Source: Luteimicrobium xylanilyticum (GTDB lineage: Bacteria > Actinomycetota > Actinomycetes > Actinomycetales > Cellulomonadaceae). From it: 64,000 nt of DNA. Made by a program: the position numbers and the translations under genes. The notes below the pieces were generated by a model. The model did no database searches and was not told where the DNA came from. It saw only the letters and a program-made list of their open reading frames with translations. The first letter of the stretch is position 1. Every line of letters starts with the position of its first letter. Location of the stretch: NCBI RefSeq assembly GCF_009429125.1, contig NZ_CP045529.1, positions 3,906,001-3,970,000 of the forward strand. The letters are read 5' to 3'. Below, one piece after another: positions 26,723-34,844 of the stretch.

Positions 26723-27763
26723 TCAGCCGGCGGGGGTGGTCGCCGTCGACGCCGGGACCCGCCAGGCGTCGATGTCGACGACGCCCTTCGAGAGCTTGTT
26801 CTCGGCGAGGAAGTCGTCGGTCCCCTGCAGGAGCTTCAGTCCCTTGTCGGTGAACGGCTCGGCCGGGTAGAGCGTCACGGGCTGGGAGACCTTCACGACG
26901 TCGACGGTCGTCTTGGACGCCTTGGCCGCGAACTCGTAGAACGCCTCCGGGTCGGCGTTGATCTCGCTCACCGCCTTGGCGCGCGCTGCGTTCCAGGCGT
27001 CGGGCAGGCCGGGGTGCGCGGCGAGCTCCTTCGTGGTGATGATCGTGGCACCGGTCCCGAGGAGTTCGGGGTGGTCCGCCGAAGCCTTGTCGATCACCGG
27101 GTAGCCCTGGGCGGTCAGGACCCCCGTGAGCTGGCCCGCCGGAGCGGCGTACGCGGCGATCCCGCCCGACTGGAGCGACGCGACCGCGTTGGTCGTGTAG
27201 ACGTGCGTGATCTTCACGTCGTCGAACAGACCCTTCTGCTTCAGCAGCGCCACGAGGTACCGGTACATGTACGACCCGACCTGGGTGGCGATGGTCTTGC
27301 CCTTCAGGTCGTCGAGGCTCGTCACGCCCTTCGCACCCACGAGCCACGCGTCCTGGCCGACGGCGGACTGGTTGACGAGGTGCGTGTCGATCCCGTTGGC
27401 CTTCGCGGTCAGGGCGGGGGTGTCGCCGAGCGTGGCGAGGTCGAGCGAGCCGCCCTGGACGGCAGCGCTGAGGTCCGGCCCGTTCTTGAACGGCACCCAG
27501 GCGATCTTCGAGATCCCGGCCGACCTCAGCGCAGGCAGGAGCTCGCCGTGCGCGTCCGCCCAGCCTTCGGGGCCCGCCGGGTTCGGCGTGTTGGAGATGA
27601 AGCCGACGCGCAGGGTCGAGCCACCGTCGGCGGCCTTCGCGGAGCCCGATGACGAGCATGCGGCGAGCGAGCCGACCAGGGCTGCGGCCAGCGCGATCCC
27701 GACGACGGCGGACGTGCCGCGTCTGCGGGCGGTCGGGCGTGCGGGGGTACGGAAGAGCGACAT
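26723..27763 (-). CDS. ABC transporter substrate-binding lipoprotein (sulfonate/nitrate/taurine type)
   Basis: This is a 346-residue periplasmic-binding-type lipoprotein with an arginine-rich N-region, a hydrophobic core and the lipobox LAAC. The mature part resembles SsuA/TauA with VGFISNTPNPAG and LATLGDTPAL. It is the last gene of the operon with the permease, ATPase, flavoprotein and ferredoxin genes, 33 bases after the ferredoxin gene. Ligand is inferred to be an organosulfur compound from the cysteine-type leader of the operon. Confidence 0.85.
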   Translation of the reverse strand: MSLFRTPARPTARRRGTSAVVGIALAAALVGSLAACSSSGSAKAADGGSTLRVGFISNTPNPAGPEGWADAHGELLPALRSAGISKIAWVPFKNGPDLSAAVQGGSLDLATLGDTPALTAKANGIDTHLVNQSAVGQDAWLVGAKGVTSLDDLKGKTIATQVGSYMYRYLVALLKQKGLFDDVKITHVYTTNAVASLQSGGIAAYAAPAGQLTGVLTAQGYPVIDKASADHPELLGTGATIITTKELAAHPGLPDAWNAARAKAVSEINADPEAFYEFAAKASKTTVDVVKVSQPVTLYPAEPFTDKGLKLLQGTDDFLAENKLSKGVVDIDAWRVPASTATTPAG

Positions 27764-27796
27764 GGGTGGGTCCTTCGGGGTCGTGCCCGGTGCGGG

Positions 27797-28162
27797 CTAC
27801 TGGAAGCGTTGCGTGAGGTGGGCGGACGCGAGCTCGGTGAGCTCGCCGTTGCGGTCGCGGAGGCTGCCCGGACGGCGGCCCTTGCCCCAGCCGATCCACT
27901 CGCGGTACTCGCCGAGCCGGCCGGCGGCCGCGAGGGCGTCCTCGTCGCGGTAGGCGGATCCCTCGGGGGCGGGCTCGGCGAGCGGAGCGACGAACAGGGC
28001 GTCGACCGGGCAGTGCGCCTCGCACATGAAGCAGGTCTGGCAGTCCTGCTGGCGGGCGATGACGGGGTGCCCACCGGGCACCTCGTCGAAGACGTTGGTC
28101 GGGCAGACCTCGACGCACTTGTTGCAGTCGATGCAGCGCGACGGTGAGACGAGCTCGATCAT
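27797..28162 (-). CDS. 4Fe-4S ferredoxin, AprB-like partner of the flavoprotein
   Basis: This is a 121-residue protein with two 4Fe-4S binding motifs: CIDCNKCVEVCP, then CQTCFMCEAHCP. The tail includes YREWIGWGKGRRPGSL. ATG 28162 overlaps the flavoprotein stop (ATGA). The pair resembles the alpha/beta arrangement of adenylylsulfate reductase-type enzymes, with this subunit passing electrons to or from the flavin. Its physiological role in this operon is unproven. Confidence 0.88.
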   Translation of the reverse strand: MIELVSPSRCIDCNKCVEVCPTNVFDEVPGGHPVIARQQDCQTCFMCEAHCPVDALFVAPLAEPAPEGSAYRDEDALAAAGRLGEYREWIGWGKGRRPGSLRDRNGELTELASAHLTQRFQ

Positions 28163-29793
28163 GACGCCCGCTCCTCCTCTCGTACGGGGACCTCGGGGCG
28201 GGTCCACACCTCGTCGAGCCCGCCCACGCGGATGCGGTGGGTGAGGCGTTCGTCGAGGTCGGGGTGGTCGTCGCGGCGATGGATGACGCGCGACTCGGGC
28301 CGGGCCAGAGCGGCCCGGTACATCCAACGGGCGTGCGCGACCATCGCCGCGGCCTCGCGTGCCTTCACCGGCTCGGCGGACGCGTCCAGATCCGGGACCG
28401 CGTCGGCCCACAGCACGTCGAGGCGCGCGAGCGACCCGCGCAGCCCGTGCTCGGTGCGGAACAGGTTGCGCTCGAGCGGGATCACCTCGGCCTGGACGTC
28501 GCGGATCACCTCGCGCGGCACCGTCGTGCCCCGGCCCGACGACGACCCTCCGGTCCCCGCTCGCCCCTCATCCGGGACGGTGGTCGCCCGGGGAGCCGGG
28601 CCGCGCCGTCGGGCGAACGACGCCGCTGCTGTGCCCGCCCACGTCCCGGACGAGATCGCCCAGGCGCCGTTGTGGCTGCCCCCACCCGAGACCGCTCCTG
28701 TGACGAGCTCGCGCGACGCGACGTCGCCGGCCGCGTACAGCCCGGGGACGGTGGTCTCGCAGCCGTCCCCCACGACGGCGAGCCCACCGGTGCCGCGGAC
28801 GGTCCCCTCGAGGACGAGCCGCACCTCGAAGAGGTCCGTGAACACGTCGATCCCGGCCTTGTCGTAGGGCAGGAAGAAGTTGGGCTGCGACCAGCGCAGC
28901 GCCTCGCGCAGGGCGGGCGGTGCGAGGTCGAGCCGCGCGTACACCGGGGAGCCCGCGGCGAGCGTGCGTGCCACGACCTCGCGGCCGGAGAAGCCGGCGG
29001 CGTCGACAGGGTTGCGGTCGCCGTCGTAGTAGGTCGCGAACTGATACATCCGGCCCTTGGTCTGCGCCCCGAACGCGGGCGCCATGCCGTACACGGACGA
29101 GAACTCCATGCCCGACAGCTCGGCACCGAGCTCCGCGGCCATGAGGTGGCCGTCGCCGGTGTCGGGGTTGCAGCCGAGGGCGCCGGACAGGAATGCGCAG
29201 CCGCCCGTCGCGAGCACGACCGCACCCGCGCGCACGGTCCACGGCGCGTTCCCGCGCTGGCGGTGCACGCCCGTCGCCCCGACCACGACGCCGTCGGCGT
29301 CCTGCACGAGCCTCTGCGCAGGACTCTGGTCGAGGACCGTCACCCCTGCCCGGAGCACCTGGCGCCGCATGAGCCGCATGTACTCGGGCCCCTGGAGGGA
29401 GCTGCGGCGCAGCCGCCCGGCGGCATCGGTCGGGTACGGGTAGCCCCAGGCCTCGAGGTCGCCGACCCGGTCCCACGTCTCGGCGACGAGCCGCCGCAGC
29501 CAGGTCCGGTCGGTCAGGTGGGCGCCCCGCTCCTCGCGGGCGCGGACGGCGCGCTCGCGCCGGTCGCCCTCGTCGGGCACGTACCAGAGGTTGTTGCCGC
29601 CGGCCGCAGCGGCGCCGCTGGTCCCGACGAAGCCCTTGTCGGCGAGGACGACGCGTGCGCCGGTGGTCGCCGCGGCCAGCGCGGCCCACGTCCCGGCCGG
29701 GCCGCCACCCAGGACGAGGACGTCCGCGTCGAGTGCGTCCGACCCGCCCCCGGTTCCCACGCCGCCGAGCGCCGTGGCGTGGCGGCGGCTCAC
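28159..29793 (-). CDS. FAD-dependent oxidoreductase, fumarate reductase/AprA-like flavoprotein
   Basis: This is a 544-residue flavoprotein. VLVLGGGPAGTWAALAAA is the FAD-binding Rossmann motif, GAAAAGGNNLWY follows, and GLYAAGDVASRELVTGAVSG is the C-terminal FAD motif. The architecture matches the succinate dehydrogenase/fumarate reductase/AprA flavoprotein family. GTG 29793 overlaps the ATPase stop (GTGA). With the ferredoxin it probably forms a redox enzyme acting on the imported sulfur compound. The reaction is unknown. Confidence 0.85.
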   Translation of the reverse strand: MSRRHATALGGVGTGGGSDALDADVLVLGGGPAGTWAALAAATTGARVVLADKGFVGTSGAAAAGGNNLWYVPDEGDRRERAVRAREERGAHLTDRTWLRRLVAETWDRVGDLEAWGYPYPTDAAGRLRRSSLQGPEYMRLMRRQVLRAGVTVLDQSPAQRLVQDADGVVVGATGVHRQRGNAPWTVRAGAVVLATGGCAFLSGALGCNPDTGDGHLMAAELGAELSGMEFSSVYGMAPAFGAQTKGRMYQFATYYDGDRNPVDAAGFSGREVVARTLAAGSPVYARLDLAPPALREALRWSQPNFFLPYDKAGIDVFTDLFEVRLVLEGTVRGTGGLAVVGDGCETTVPGLYAAGDVASRELVTGAVSGGGSHNGAWAISSGTWAGTAAASFARRRGPAPRATTVPDEGRAGTGGSSSGRGTTVPREVIRDVQAEVIPLERNLFRTEHGLRGSLARLDVLWADAVPDLDASAEPVKAREAAAMVAHARWMYRAALARPESRVIHRRDDHPDLDERLTHRIRVGGLDEVWTRPEVPVREEERAS

Positions 29794-30548
29794 GCGGCCC
29801 CCTCGCCGTCGTGCACGCCGAGCCAGCCGAGCAGGCGGCGGCGCTGCTCGACGTAGCCGGCCGAACCGTGCTCGCGGTCCCCGGTGACGGCCACGTCGTG
29901 CTCGATGCGGCCGTGGGCCATGACGAGGACGCGGTCGGCGAGCAGGAGGGCCTCGTCGACGTCGTGCGTGACGAGGACGACCGCCGGTCGGTGCGCGTGC
30001 CAGAGCTCGCGGACGAGCTCCTGCGCGGTGAGCCGCGTGAGGGCGTCGAGCGCGCCGAACGGCTCGTCGAGGAGGAGCAGGTCCGGCTGGCGGACGAGGG
30101 CCCGTGCGAGCGACGCGCGCTGCGCCTCGCCGCCGGACAAGGTGGTGGGCCACGCGTCGGCTCGGTGCTCGAGGCGGACCTCGCGCAGCGCGGCGAGCGC
30201 GGTCTCGCGGGTCGCGCCCGGCACGCCGAGGACGACGTTGCGCCAGACCTTCTTCCAGGGCAGCAGACGCGGCGCCTGGAAGGCGACGGCGCGGTTGCGG
30301 GCGACGGTGACGTCTCCGGTGACGCCGGCGTCGAGTCCGGCGAGCACGCGCAGGAGGGTGGACTTGCCGCAGCCGCTCGCACCGAGGAGCGCGACGAACT
30401 GGCCGGCGGGGACGGCGAGGTCCAGGTCGGAGATGACCGTGGTGGCGGCATCACCGGTCCCGAAGGTCCGGCCGAGCGCCCGGACGTCGACGGCGAGCGC
30501 CTCGGTGGGGGTGGTGCCGGTCGGGCGGCTCGTCGTGGGCGTGGTCAT
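29790..30548 (-). CDS. ABC transporter ATP-binding protein (SsuB/TauB type)
   Basis: This is a 252-residue ATPase with Walker A GASGCGKS, Q-loop FQAPRLLPWKKV, signature LSGGEAQRASLARAL, Walker B LLLLDEPFGALD and a switch His in VTHDVDEAL. LLPWKKVWRNV is typical of nitrate/sulfonate/taurine importers. ATG 30548 has GGGAGGA 5 bases upstream and overlaps the permease stop (ATGA). Confidence 0.92.
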   Translation of the reverse strand: MTTPTTSRPTGTTPTEALAVDVRALGRTFGTGDAATTVISDLDLAVPAGQFVALLGASGCGKSTLLRVLAGLDAGVTGDVTVARNRAVAFQAPRLLPWKKVWRNVVLGVPGATRETALAALREVRLEHRADAWPTTLSGGEAQRASLARALVRQPDLLLLDEPFGALDALTRLTAQELVRELWHAHRPAVVLVTHDVDEALLLADRVLVMAHGRIEHDVAVTGDREHGSAGYVEQRRRLLGWLGVHDGEGAA

Positions 30549-31471
30549 CGCGTTCCTCCCTGGACGTCGTCGGGGGTGAAGGACCGCCGCCACGGCAGGA
30601 GCACGCGCTCCAGGACGCGGACGACGAGGTCGGCGAGCAGGCCGAGCAGCGCGTACACGACGAGGCAGACGACGATCGTGTCGGTCTGCAGGAGCTCCTG
30701 CGCCGACGTCATGAGGTACCCGATGCCGCTGGTCGCGCTGATCTGCTCGGCGAACACGAGGGCCAGCCAGGAGACGCCGAGCGCGATCCGCACCCCGACG
30801 AGGAGCTGCGGGAGCGCGGCGCCGGCGACGACGTGCCGGACGAGCCCGAGGCGGCTCAGGCCGAGCGTGCGGCCGGCCTCGACCAGGCCGGGGTCGACCT
30901 GCCGGATGCCCGCGGACAGGTTGATGTAGACGGGGAACGTCACCCCGAGCGCGATGAGCACGATCTTGGGCGTCTCGCCGACGCCGAGCCAGATGATGAG
31001 CAGCGGCACGAGGCCCGCGAAGGGCACGGTCCGGAGCATCTGGACGGGCGCGTCGACGAGGTCCTCCCCGATCCGGGACAACCCGCTGACGAGCGCCAGG
31101 ACGATGCCGGCGGCGAGCCCCAGCACGAGCCCGACGCCGACCCGCTGGAGCGACGCGCCGATCGCGGCGGGCAGCTCGCCGTCGGCGATCAGGTGCCCGG
31201 CCGCGCGGGCGACGTCGACGGGCGAGCCGAGGAACGTGCGCGGCAGCCGGCCGGTGACGGCGGCGAGCTGCCACACGGCGAGGACGACGACGACGCCGGA
31301 CAGGCGTGCGACGGAGCGGGGCACGCGGATCCGCCGGCGGCGGTCCGTGCTCCCGGAGAGCTGCTCGACGACGAGGCCGCGAGCCTCGGCGGTGGCTGCG
31401 GCCCCGACGGCGGTCGCGGCGGCGGGCACGGGGGCGCTCGCGGGGGCAGGGTGGCGGGCTGTGACGGTCAT
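30545..31471 (-). CDS. ABC transporter permease (SsuC/TauC type)
   Basis: This is a 308-residue permease. After an Ala/Pro-rich ~60-residue N-terminus come about six hydrophobic segments. The EAA loop is EAGRTLGLSRLGLVRHVV, and QLLVGVRIALGVSWLALVFAE is a family block given here as motif region near residue 210. ATG 31471 has GGAG 8 bases upstream. It is the first structural gene after the cysteine-rich leader peptide, 110 bases downstream of that peptide's stop. Confidence 0.9.
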   Translation of the reverse strand: MTVTARHPAPASAPVPAAATAVGAAATAEARGLVVEQLSGSTDRRRRIRVPRSVARLSGVVVVLAVWQLAAVTGRLPRTFLGSPVDVARAAGHLIADGELPAAIGASLQRVGVGLVLGLAAGIVLALVSGLSRIGEDLVDAPVQMLRTVPFAGLVPLLIIWLGVGETPKIVLIALGVTFPVYINLSAGIRQVDPGLVEAGRTLGLSRLGLVRHVVAGAALPQLLVGVRIALGVSWLALVFAEQISATSGIGYLMTSAQELLQTDTIVVCLVVYALLGLLADLVVRVLERVLLPWRRSFTPDDVQGGTR

Positions 31472-31522
31472 GGGCGTGCTCCAGCGGGTCGCGACGCGAC
31501 GGTCGTGAGCGGGGTGGGGGTG

Positions 31523-31557
31523 GCCCCGGCGGGGGCGTGGCCGAGCGTCGTGCTCGG
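31523..31557. promoter_or_regulatory. Hairpins between the cysteine leader peptide and the sulfur operon
   Basis: CCGAGC/GCTCGG (31541-31546 and 31552-31557) and GCCCC/GGGGC (31523-31527 and 31532-31536) are two short hairpins after the leader peptide stop and before the permease ribosome-binding site. They are candidates for the attenuator structure controlled by ribosome stalling on the leader. Confidence 0.4.
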
Positions 31558-31581
31558 TGGGCGCGTGGGCGCGTGGGCGCG

Positions 31582-31665
31582 CTAGGCGCAGCGGCGCGGG
31601 CGACAGGAGCACGGCGTCGTCCGCGGCGCGGTGCGCTCGCGATCGGGGCTGCCGTGGGTGGCCAT
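31582..31665 (-). CDS. 27-residue leader peptide with C-terminal cysteine cluster (predicted cysteine attenuator)
   Basis: The ORF ATG 31665 to TAG 31582 ends in CSCRPRRCA, with cysteine codons TGC, TGT and TGC in the last nine residues and several arginine codons. In mycobacteria and other actinobacteria, short ORFs ending in cysteine runs upstream of sulfur assimilation genes act as cysteine-responsive attenuators. The peptide is preceded by a promoter whose start would make it leaderless. The organosulfur-type ABC operon begins 110 bases downstream on the same strand. It is too short for ordinary gene finding. Confidence 0.72.
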   Translation of the reverse strand: MATHGSPDRERTAPRTTPCSCRPRRCA

Positions 31666-31671
31666 GTCGTG

Positions 31672-31700
31672 ACCGTACGGCAGGACCGCCATCTTCTTAA
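31672..31700 (-). promoter_or_regulatory. Promoter of the cysteine leader/organosulfur operon
   Basis: On the minus strand TTAAGA (31700-31695), a 17-base spacer and TACGGT (31677-31672) form a housekeeping promoter. TACGGT ends 6 bases before the leader peptide ATG, so translation should begin at the first nucleotide of the message. Confidence 0.6.
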
Positions 31701-31746
31701 GTGGGACGCTTAGGAATGAGCGGATGTTAACGCGCGTGACCGCCCG

Positions 31747-33156
31747 TCAGGCCCCGAACCGCGAGACCGCGCGGAGCTTGTTGACGACGTCGAGCGCGGC
31801 GACCTTGTAGGCCTCGGACAGCGTCGGGTAGTTGAAGACGGTGTCGACGAGGTGGTCGACGGTCCCGCCGCACGTCATGACCGCCTGCCCGATGTGCACG
31901 AGCTCGGTCGCGTTGGTGCCGAACACGTGCACGCCCAGCAGGTGCCGGGTCTCCGTGCTCACGAGCAGCTTGAGCATGCCGTACGAGTCGCCGAGGATCT
32001 GCCCGCGCGCGAGCTCCCGGTAGCGCGCCATGCCCACCTCGTACGGGACGGCTGCCCGGGTGAGCTCGTCCTCGGTGTGCCCGCAGAAGCTGATCTCGGG
32101 GATGGTGTAGATCCCGATGGGCTGGAGCTCGAGGAGCGAGCTCACGGGCTCGCCGAACGCGTGGTAGGTCGCGAGCCGCCCCTGCTCCATCGAGGTCGCC
32201 GCGAGCGCGGGGAACCCGATGACGTCGCCGACGGCGTAGATGTGCTCGACCTCGGTGCGGAACAGCTTGTCGACCTGGAGGCGACCGCGGTCGTCGGCGG
32301 TGAGGCCCGCGGCGGCGAGGTCGAGGCCCTCGGTCGCACCCTTGCGCCCGGCCGAGTACATGACGGTGTCGGCGGGGATCCGTTTCCCGCTGGTGAGGGT
32401 CGTGACGGTGCCCTGGGCGTCGGAGTCGACGCGTGCGACGGTCTCGCCGAACCGGAACTGCACGGACAGGTCGCGGAGCTGGTACTTGAGCGCCTCGACG
32501 ACCTCGGCGTCGCAGAACGGCAGCATGCCGGCGTGGGACTCGACGACGGTCACCCGGGTCCCGAGCGCCGCGAAGATCGACGCGTACTCGATGCCGATCA
32601 CCCCGGCGCCGACGACGACCATGGACCGCGGCACCTCGGCGAGGTGCAGGATGCCGTCCGAGTCGACCACGCGGACGTCGTCGAAGTCGACCTGCTCGGG
32701 CCGGACGGGCGTGGTGCCGGTCGCGACGACGATCTTGTCGGCGGTGGCGCGCGACCGGGAGCCGTCGACCGAGACGATCTCGACCTCGTGGGGCCCCACG
32801 AACCGCGCGGTCCCCGTGAGGAGGTCGACGCGGTTGCGCATGAGCTGGTCGCGCACGACCTCCAGCTCACGGCTGATGACGTGGTCGAGGCGCGAGAGCA
32901 GGTCGCCGATCCCGATGTCCTGCTTGACGCGGTAGTTGCGGCCGTAGGTCTCGCGCATGTTCAGGCCCGTGAGGTAGACGACGGCCTCGCGCAGCGTCTT
33001 GGACGGGATGGTCCCCGTGTTGAGGCACACGCCGCCGACCATCTCGCGTCGTTCGACGACGGCGGCGCGCTTGCCGAGCTTCGCCGCGGCGATCGCGGCC
33101 TTCTGCCCACCGGGCCCGGACCCGAGGACGAGCAGGTCGTACTGCGGTGCGTCCAT
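31747..33156 (-). CDS. sthA: Si-specific NAD(P)+ transhydrogenase (soluble, SthA)
   Basis: This is a 469-residue flavoprotein disulfide reductase relative. The FAD motif is [20 protein letters not shown], and the redox-site region [10 protein letters not shown] has only one of the two cysteines of true disulfide reductases, as in SthA. The second nucleotide-binding motif is [40 protein letters not shown] is the C-terminal FAD contact. The enzyme transfers hydride between NADPH and NAD+. ATG 33156 lacks a ribosome-binding site; CACACT lies 6 bases upstream. Confidence 0.92.
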   Translation of the reverse strand: MDAPQYDLLVLGSGPGGQKAAIAAAKLGKRAAVVERREMVGGVCLNTGTIPSKTLREAVVYLTGLNMRETYGRNYRVKQDIGIGDLLSRLDHVISRELEVVRDQLMRNRVDLLTGTARFVGPHEVEIVSVDGSRSRATADKIVVATGTTPVRPEQVDFDDVRVVDSDGILHLAEVPRSMVVVGAGVIGIEYASIFAALGTRVTVVESHAGMLPFCDAEVVEALKYQLRDLSVQFRFGETVARVDSDAQGTVTTLTSGKRIPADTVMYSAGRKGATEGLDLAAAGLTADDRGRLQVDKLFRTEVEHIYAVGDVIGFPALAATSMEQGRLATYHAFGEPVSSLLELQPIGIYTIPEISFCGHTEDELTRAAVPYEVGMARYRELARGQILGDSYGMLKLLVSTETRHLLGVHVFGTNATELVHIGQAVMTCGGTVDHLVDTVFNYPTLSEAYKVAALDVVNKLRAVSRFGA

Positions 33157-33194
33157 GCGGCCAGTGTGCGCCCGGCGCGCGTCTCACGTCACCG

Positions 33195-33210
33195 GGAGCG
33201 CCGGCGCTCC
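33195..33210. terminator. Palindrome directly after the HAD phosphatase stop
   Basis: This is a 16-base perfect palindrome, GGAGCGCCGGCGCTCC, ending one base before the HAD gene stop codon region on the minus strand. It is probably a terminator between the HAD gene and sthA. There is no T tract. Confidence 0.45.
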
Positions 33211-33909
33211 TCAGCCCGCGGCGCGCAGGACGATCGCGTCGTCCTCGACCGTGACGCGCACGTCCGCGAGCGAGCCGACCACCCAGTTGGCGTCTCCGAG
33301 CTCGGAGGCGGGGTACGTCGTCGCGAGGGCGAGCACGCGCATGCCGGCTGCCTTCCCGGCGGCGATCCCCGCGGGCGCGTCCTCGACGACGACGCACGCG
33401 TCGACCTCGAGGATGCCGAGCGCGTCCGCGGCGCGCAGGTAGGGCTCGGGGTGAGGCTTGCCGAGCTCGACGTCCTCGGACGTCACCATGACGGGCGGCA
33501 GCGGGAGCCCGAGGGCTTCGACGCTCGACCCGGCGAGCCGCCGGTCGCCGCTCGTCACGATGGCCCAGGCGTCCGCGGCGTCGCGCGCGAGCGTCGTCAC
33601 GAGGTCCTGCGCACCCGGCATCCAGCGCACGTGCCCGGCGGCCGGGTCGGACATCCGGATCAGCAGCTCGTCGGTGAGCGCGGCCCGCTCGGCCTCGTCG
33701 AGCCGCCCCGGCAGGGCGAGCTCGAGCGCCTGCGCACCGGGGATCCCGTGGACGTACGGCTCGAGGGTCGAGAACGGCACGCCGAGCCGATCCGCGCCCC
33801 ACCGCCACGCCGCCTCGACCTTCTCCGTGGTGTCGACGAGCGTGCCGTCGAGGTCGAGCAGGAGGGCGGCGGCGCGGGCGCCGTCGTCGGGCAGGGCGGG
33901 GTGGGTCAC
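33211..33909 (-). CDS. HAD superfamily sugar phosphatase (beta-phosphoglucomutase-like)
   Basis: This is a 232-residue protein. DLDGTLVD holds the nucleophile and acid aspartates, TSGDRRL is motif II, GKPHPEPY contains the motif III lysine, and VVEDAPAGIAAGKAAGM is motif IV. This set is that of sugar-phosphate or glycerol-3-phosphate phosphatases and beta-phosphoglucomutases. GTG 33909 lies 6 bases after TAGTCT (33921-33916, minus strand), another leaderless arrangement. The ArsR-type operator lies just upstream, so it may be co-regulated. Confidence 0.85.
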   Translation of the reverse strand: MTHPALPDDGARAAALLLDLDGTLVDTTEKVEAAWRWGADRLGVPFSTLEPYVHGIPGAQALELALPGRLDEAERAALTDELLIRMSDPAAGHVRWMPGAQDLVTTLARDAADAWAIVTSGDRRLAGSSVEALGLPLPPVMVTSEDVELGKPHPEPYLRAADALGILEVDACVVVEDAPAGIAAGKAAGMRVLALATTYPASELGDANWVVGSLADVRVTVEDDAIVLRAAG

Positions 33910-33932
33910 CGGGCCAGACTACCGGCGAGCGC

Positions 33933-33962
33933 TTGATAGGTGACCAAACAGTCACCTATCCT
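33933..33962 (+). promoter_or_regulatory. Promoter of the arsR-like gene
   Basis: TTGATA (33933-33938), an 18-base spacer and TATCCT (33957-33962) precede the GTG at 33969 by 6 bases, a leaderless start. The ArsR-type inverted repeat covers nearly the whole promoter. Confidence 0.65.
33935..33960. promoter_or_regulatory. ArsR-type operator, 10-bp perfect inverted repeat
   Basis: GATAGGTGAC (33935-33944) and GTCACCTATC (33951-33960) are perfect inverted copies separated by CAAACA. The site overlaps the -35 and -10 of the arsR-like promoter and the upstream part of the divergent HAD promoter. Autorepression by the ArsR protein encoded at 33969 is the obvious reading. Confidence 0.75.
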
Positions 33963-33968
33963 GGATGC

Positions 33969-34304
33969 GTGGAGGACGACGACCGGGTGTTCAAGGCGCT
34001 CGCCGATCCCACCCGTCGCCTCCTCCTCGACACGCTCCTCGCACACCCGGGCGCGAGCCTCACCGAGCTCGAGTCCGCGGTCGCCGCGGAGGGCGTGACG
34101 ATGACACGCTTCGGCGTCATGAAGCACCTCAAGGTGCTCACCGAGGCCGGGCTCGTGGTGACGCGCCGCGACGGACGCCGCACGCTGCACCACCTCAACC
34201 CCGTCCCCGTCCAGCTCGTCCACGACCGGTGGATCACCCGGTTCACCGAGGGGCCCGCGCAGGTGCTCGCGGACCTCAAGCACACGCTGGAGGACCAGCC
34301 ATGA
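33969..34304 (+). CDS. ArsR family transcriptional regulator
   Basis: This is a 111-residue winged-helix repressor. FKALADPTRRLLLDTLL is helix 1, and the recognition helix region TMTRFGVMKHLKVLTEAGLV is followed by a wing. No metal-binding ELCVCDL motif is present, so it belongs to the non-metal group that pairs with AHSA1 proteins. GTG 33969 is leaderless by position. The stop overlaps the AHSA1 gene start (ATGA). Confidence 0.9.
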   Translation: MEDDDRVFKALADPTRRLLLDTLLAHPGASLTELESAVAAEGVTMTRFGVMKHLKVLTEAGLVVTRRDGRRTLHHLNPVPVQLVHDRWITRFTEGPAQVLADLKHTLEDQP

Positions 34305-34780
34305 GCAGCACACCCGACGACGCAGCCCCGGCCCCGCTCGTCCCGCCCGTCACGACGACGCAGGTCTACCAGGTCGCCATCCGCGCTACCCCACAGGCCG
34401 TGTGGGACGCGCTCGTCGACCCCGAGCAGACGCGGCGCTACTTCCACCGCGCCCGGATCGAGGTCGTCGGCGACCGGATCGTCTCCCACGGGCCCGACGG
34501 CGCCCTCTGGACCGACGGCGCGATCCTCGAGCTCGACGCGCCCCACCGCCTCGTCCACGAGTGGCGCTCGCTCTACGACCCGGTGAGCGCGCAGGAACCC
34601 GCGAGCCGCGTCACCTGGCAGATCGACGACCGCGGCGACGGGACCGTCCTGCTCACCGCCGTCCACGACCACCTCGACGGCTCGCCGCACACCGCGTCGA
34701 GCGTGTCCGGGATCGGCTGGACCACCGTGCTCAGCGGTCTCAAGACCCTCCTCGAGACGGGTGAGCCCCTGGTGCCGTGA
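34301..34780 (+). CDS. SRPBCC/AHSA1 domain protein
   Basis: This is a 159-residue protein of the START-like AHSA1 family: VYQVAIRATPQAVWDALVDP at the start, then RYFHRARIEVVGDRI. These proteins bind hydrophobic ligands, and fused or coupled ArsR-AHSA1 pairs are common. It is coupled to the ArsR gene by a 4-base overlap. The ligand is unknown. Confidence 0.88.
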   Translation: MSSTPDDAAPAPLVPPVTTTQVYQVAIRATPQAVWDALVDPEQTRRYFHRARIEVVGDRIVSHGPDGALWTDGAILELDAPHRLVHEWRSLYDPVSAQEPASRVTWQIDDRGDGTVLLTAVHDHLDGSPHTASSVSGIGWTTVLSGLKTLLETGEPLVP

Positions 34781-34844
34781 CCAGGGACCGGGCCAGGGCA
34801 CCCAACGGACGCGACCGGGCAGCCGCCCGCCGGACCGTCGTCCT

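Noticed and set aside
31747-33156. Dihydrolipoamide dehydrogenase or mercuric reductase
   Set aside because: The second redox cysteine is missing from the [10 protein letters not shown] region, as in SthA.
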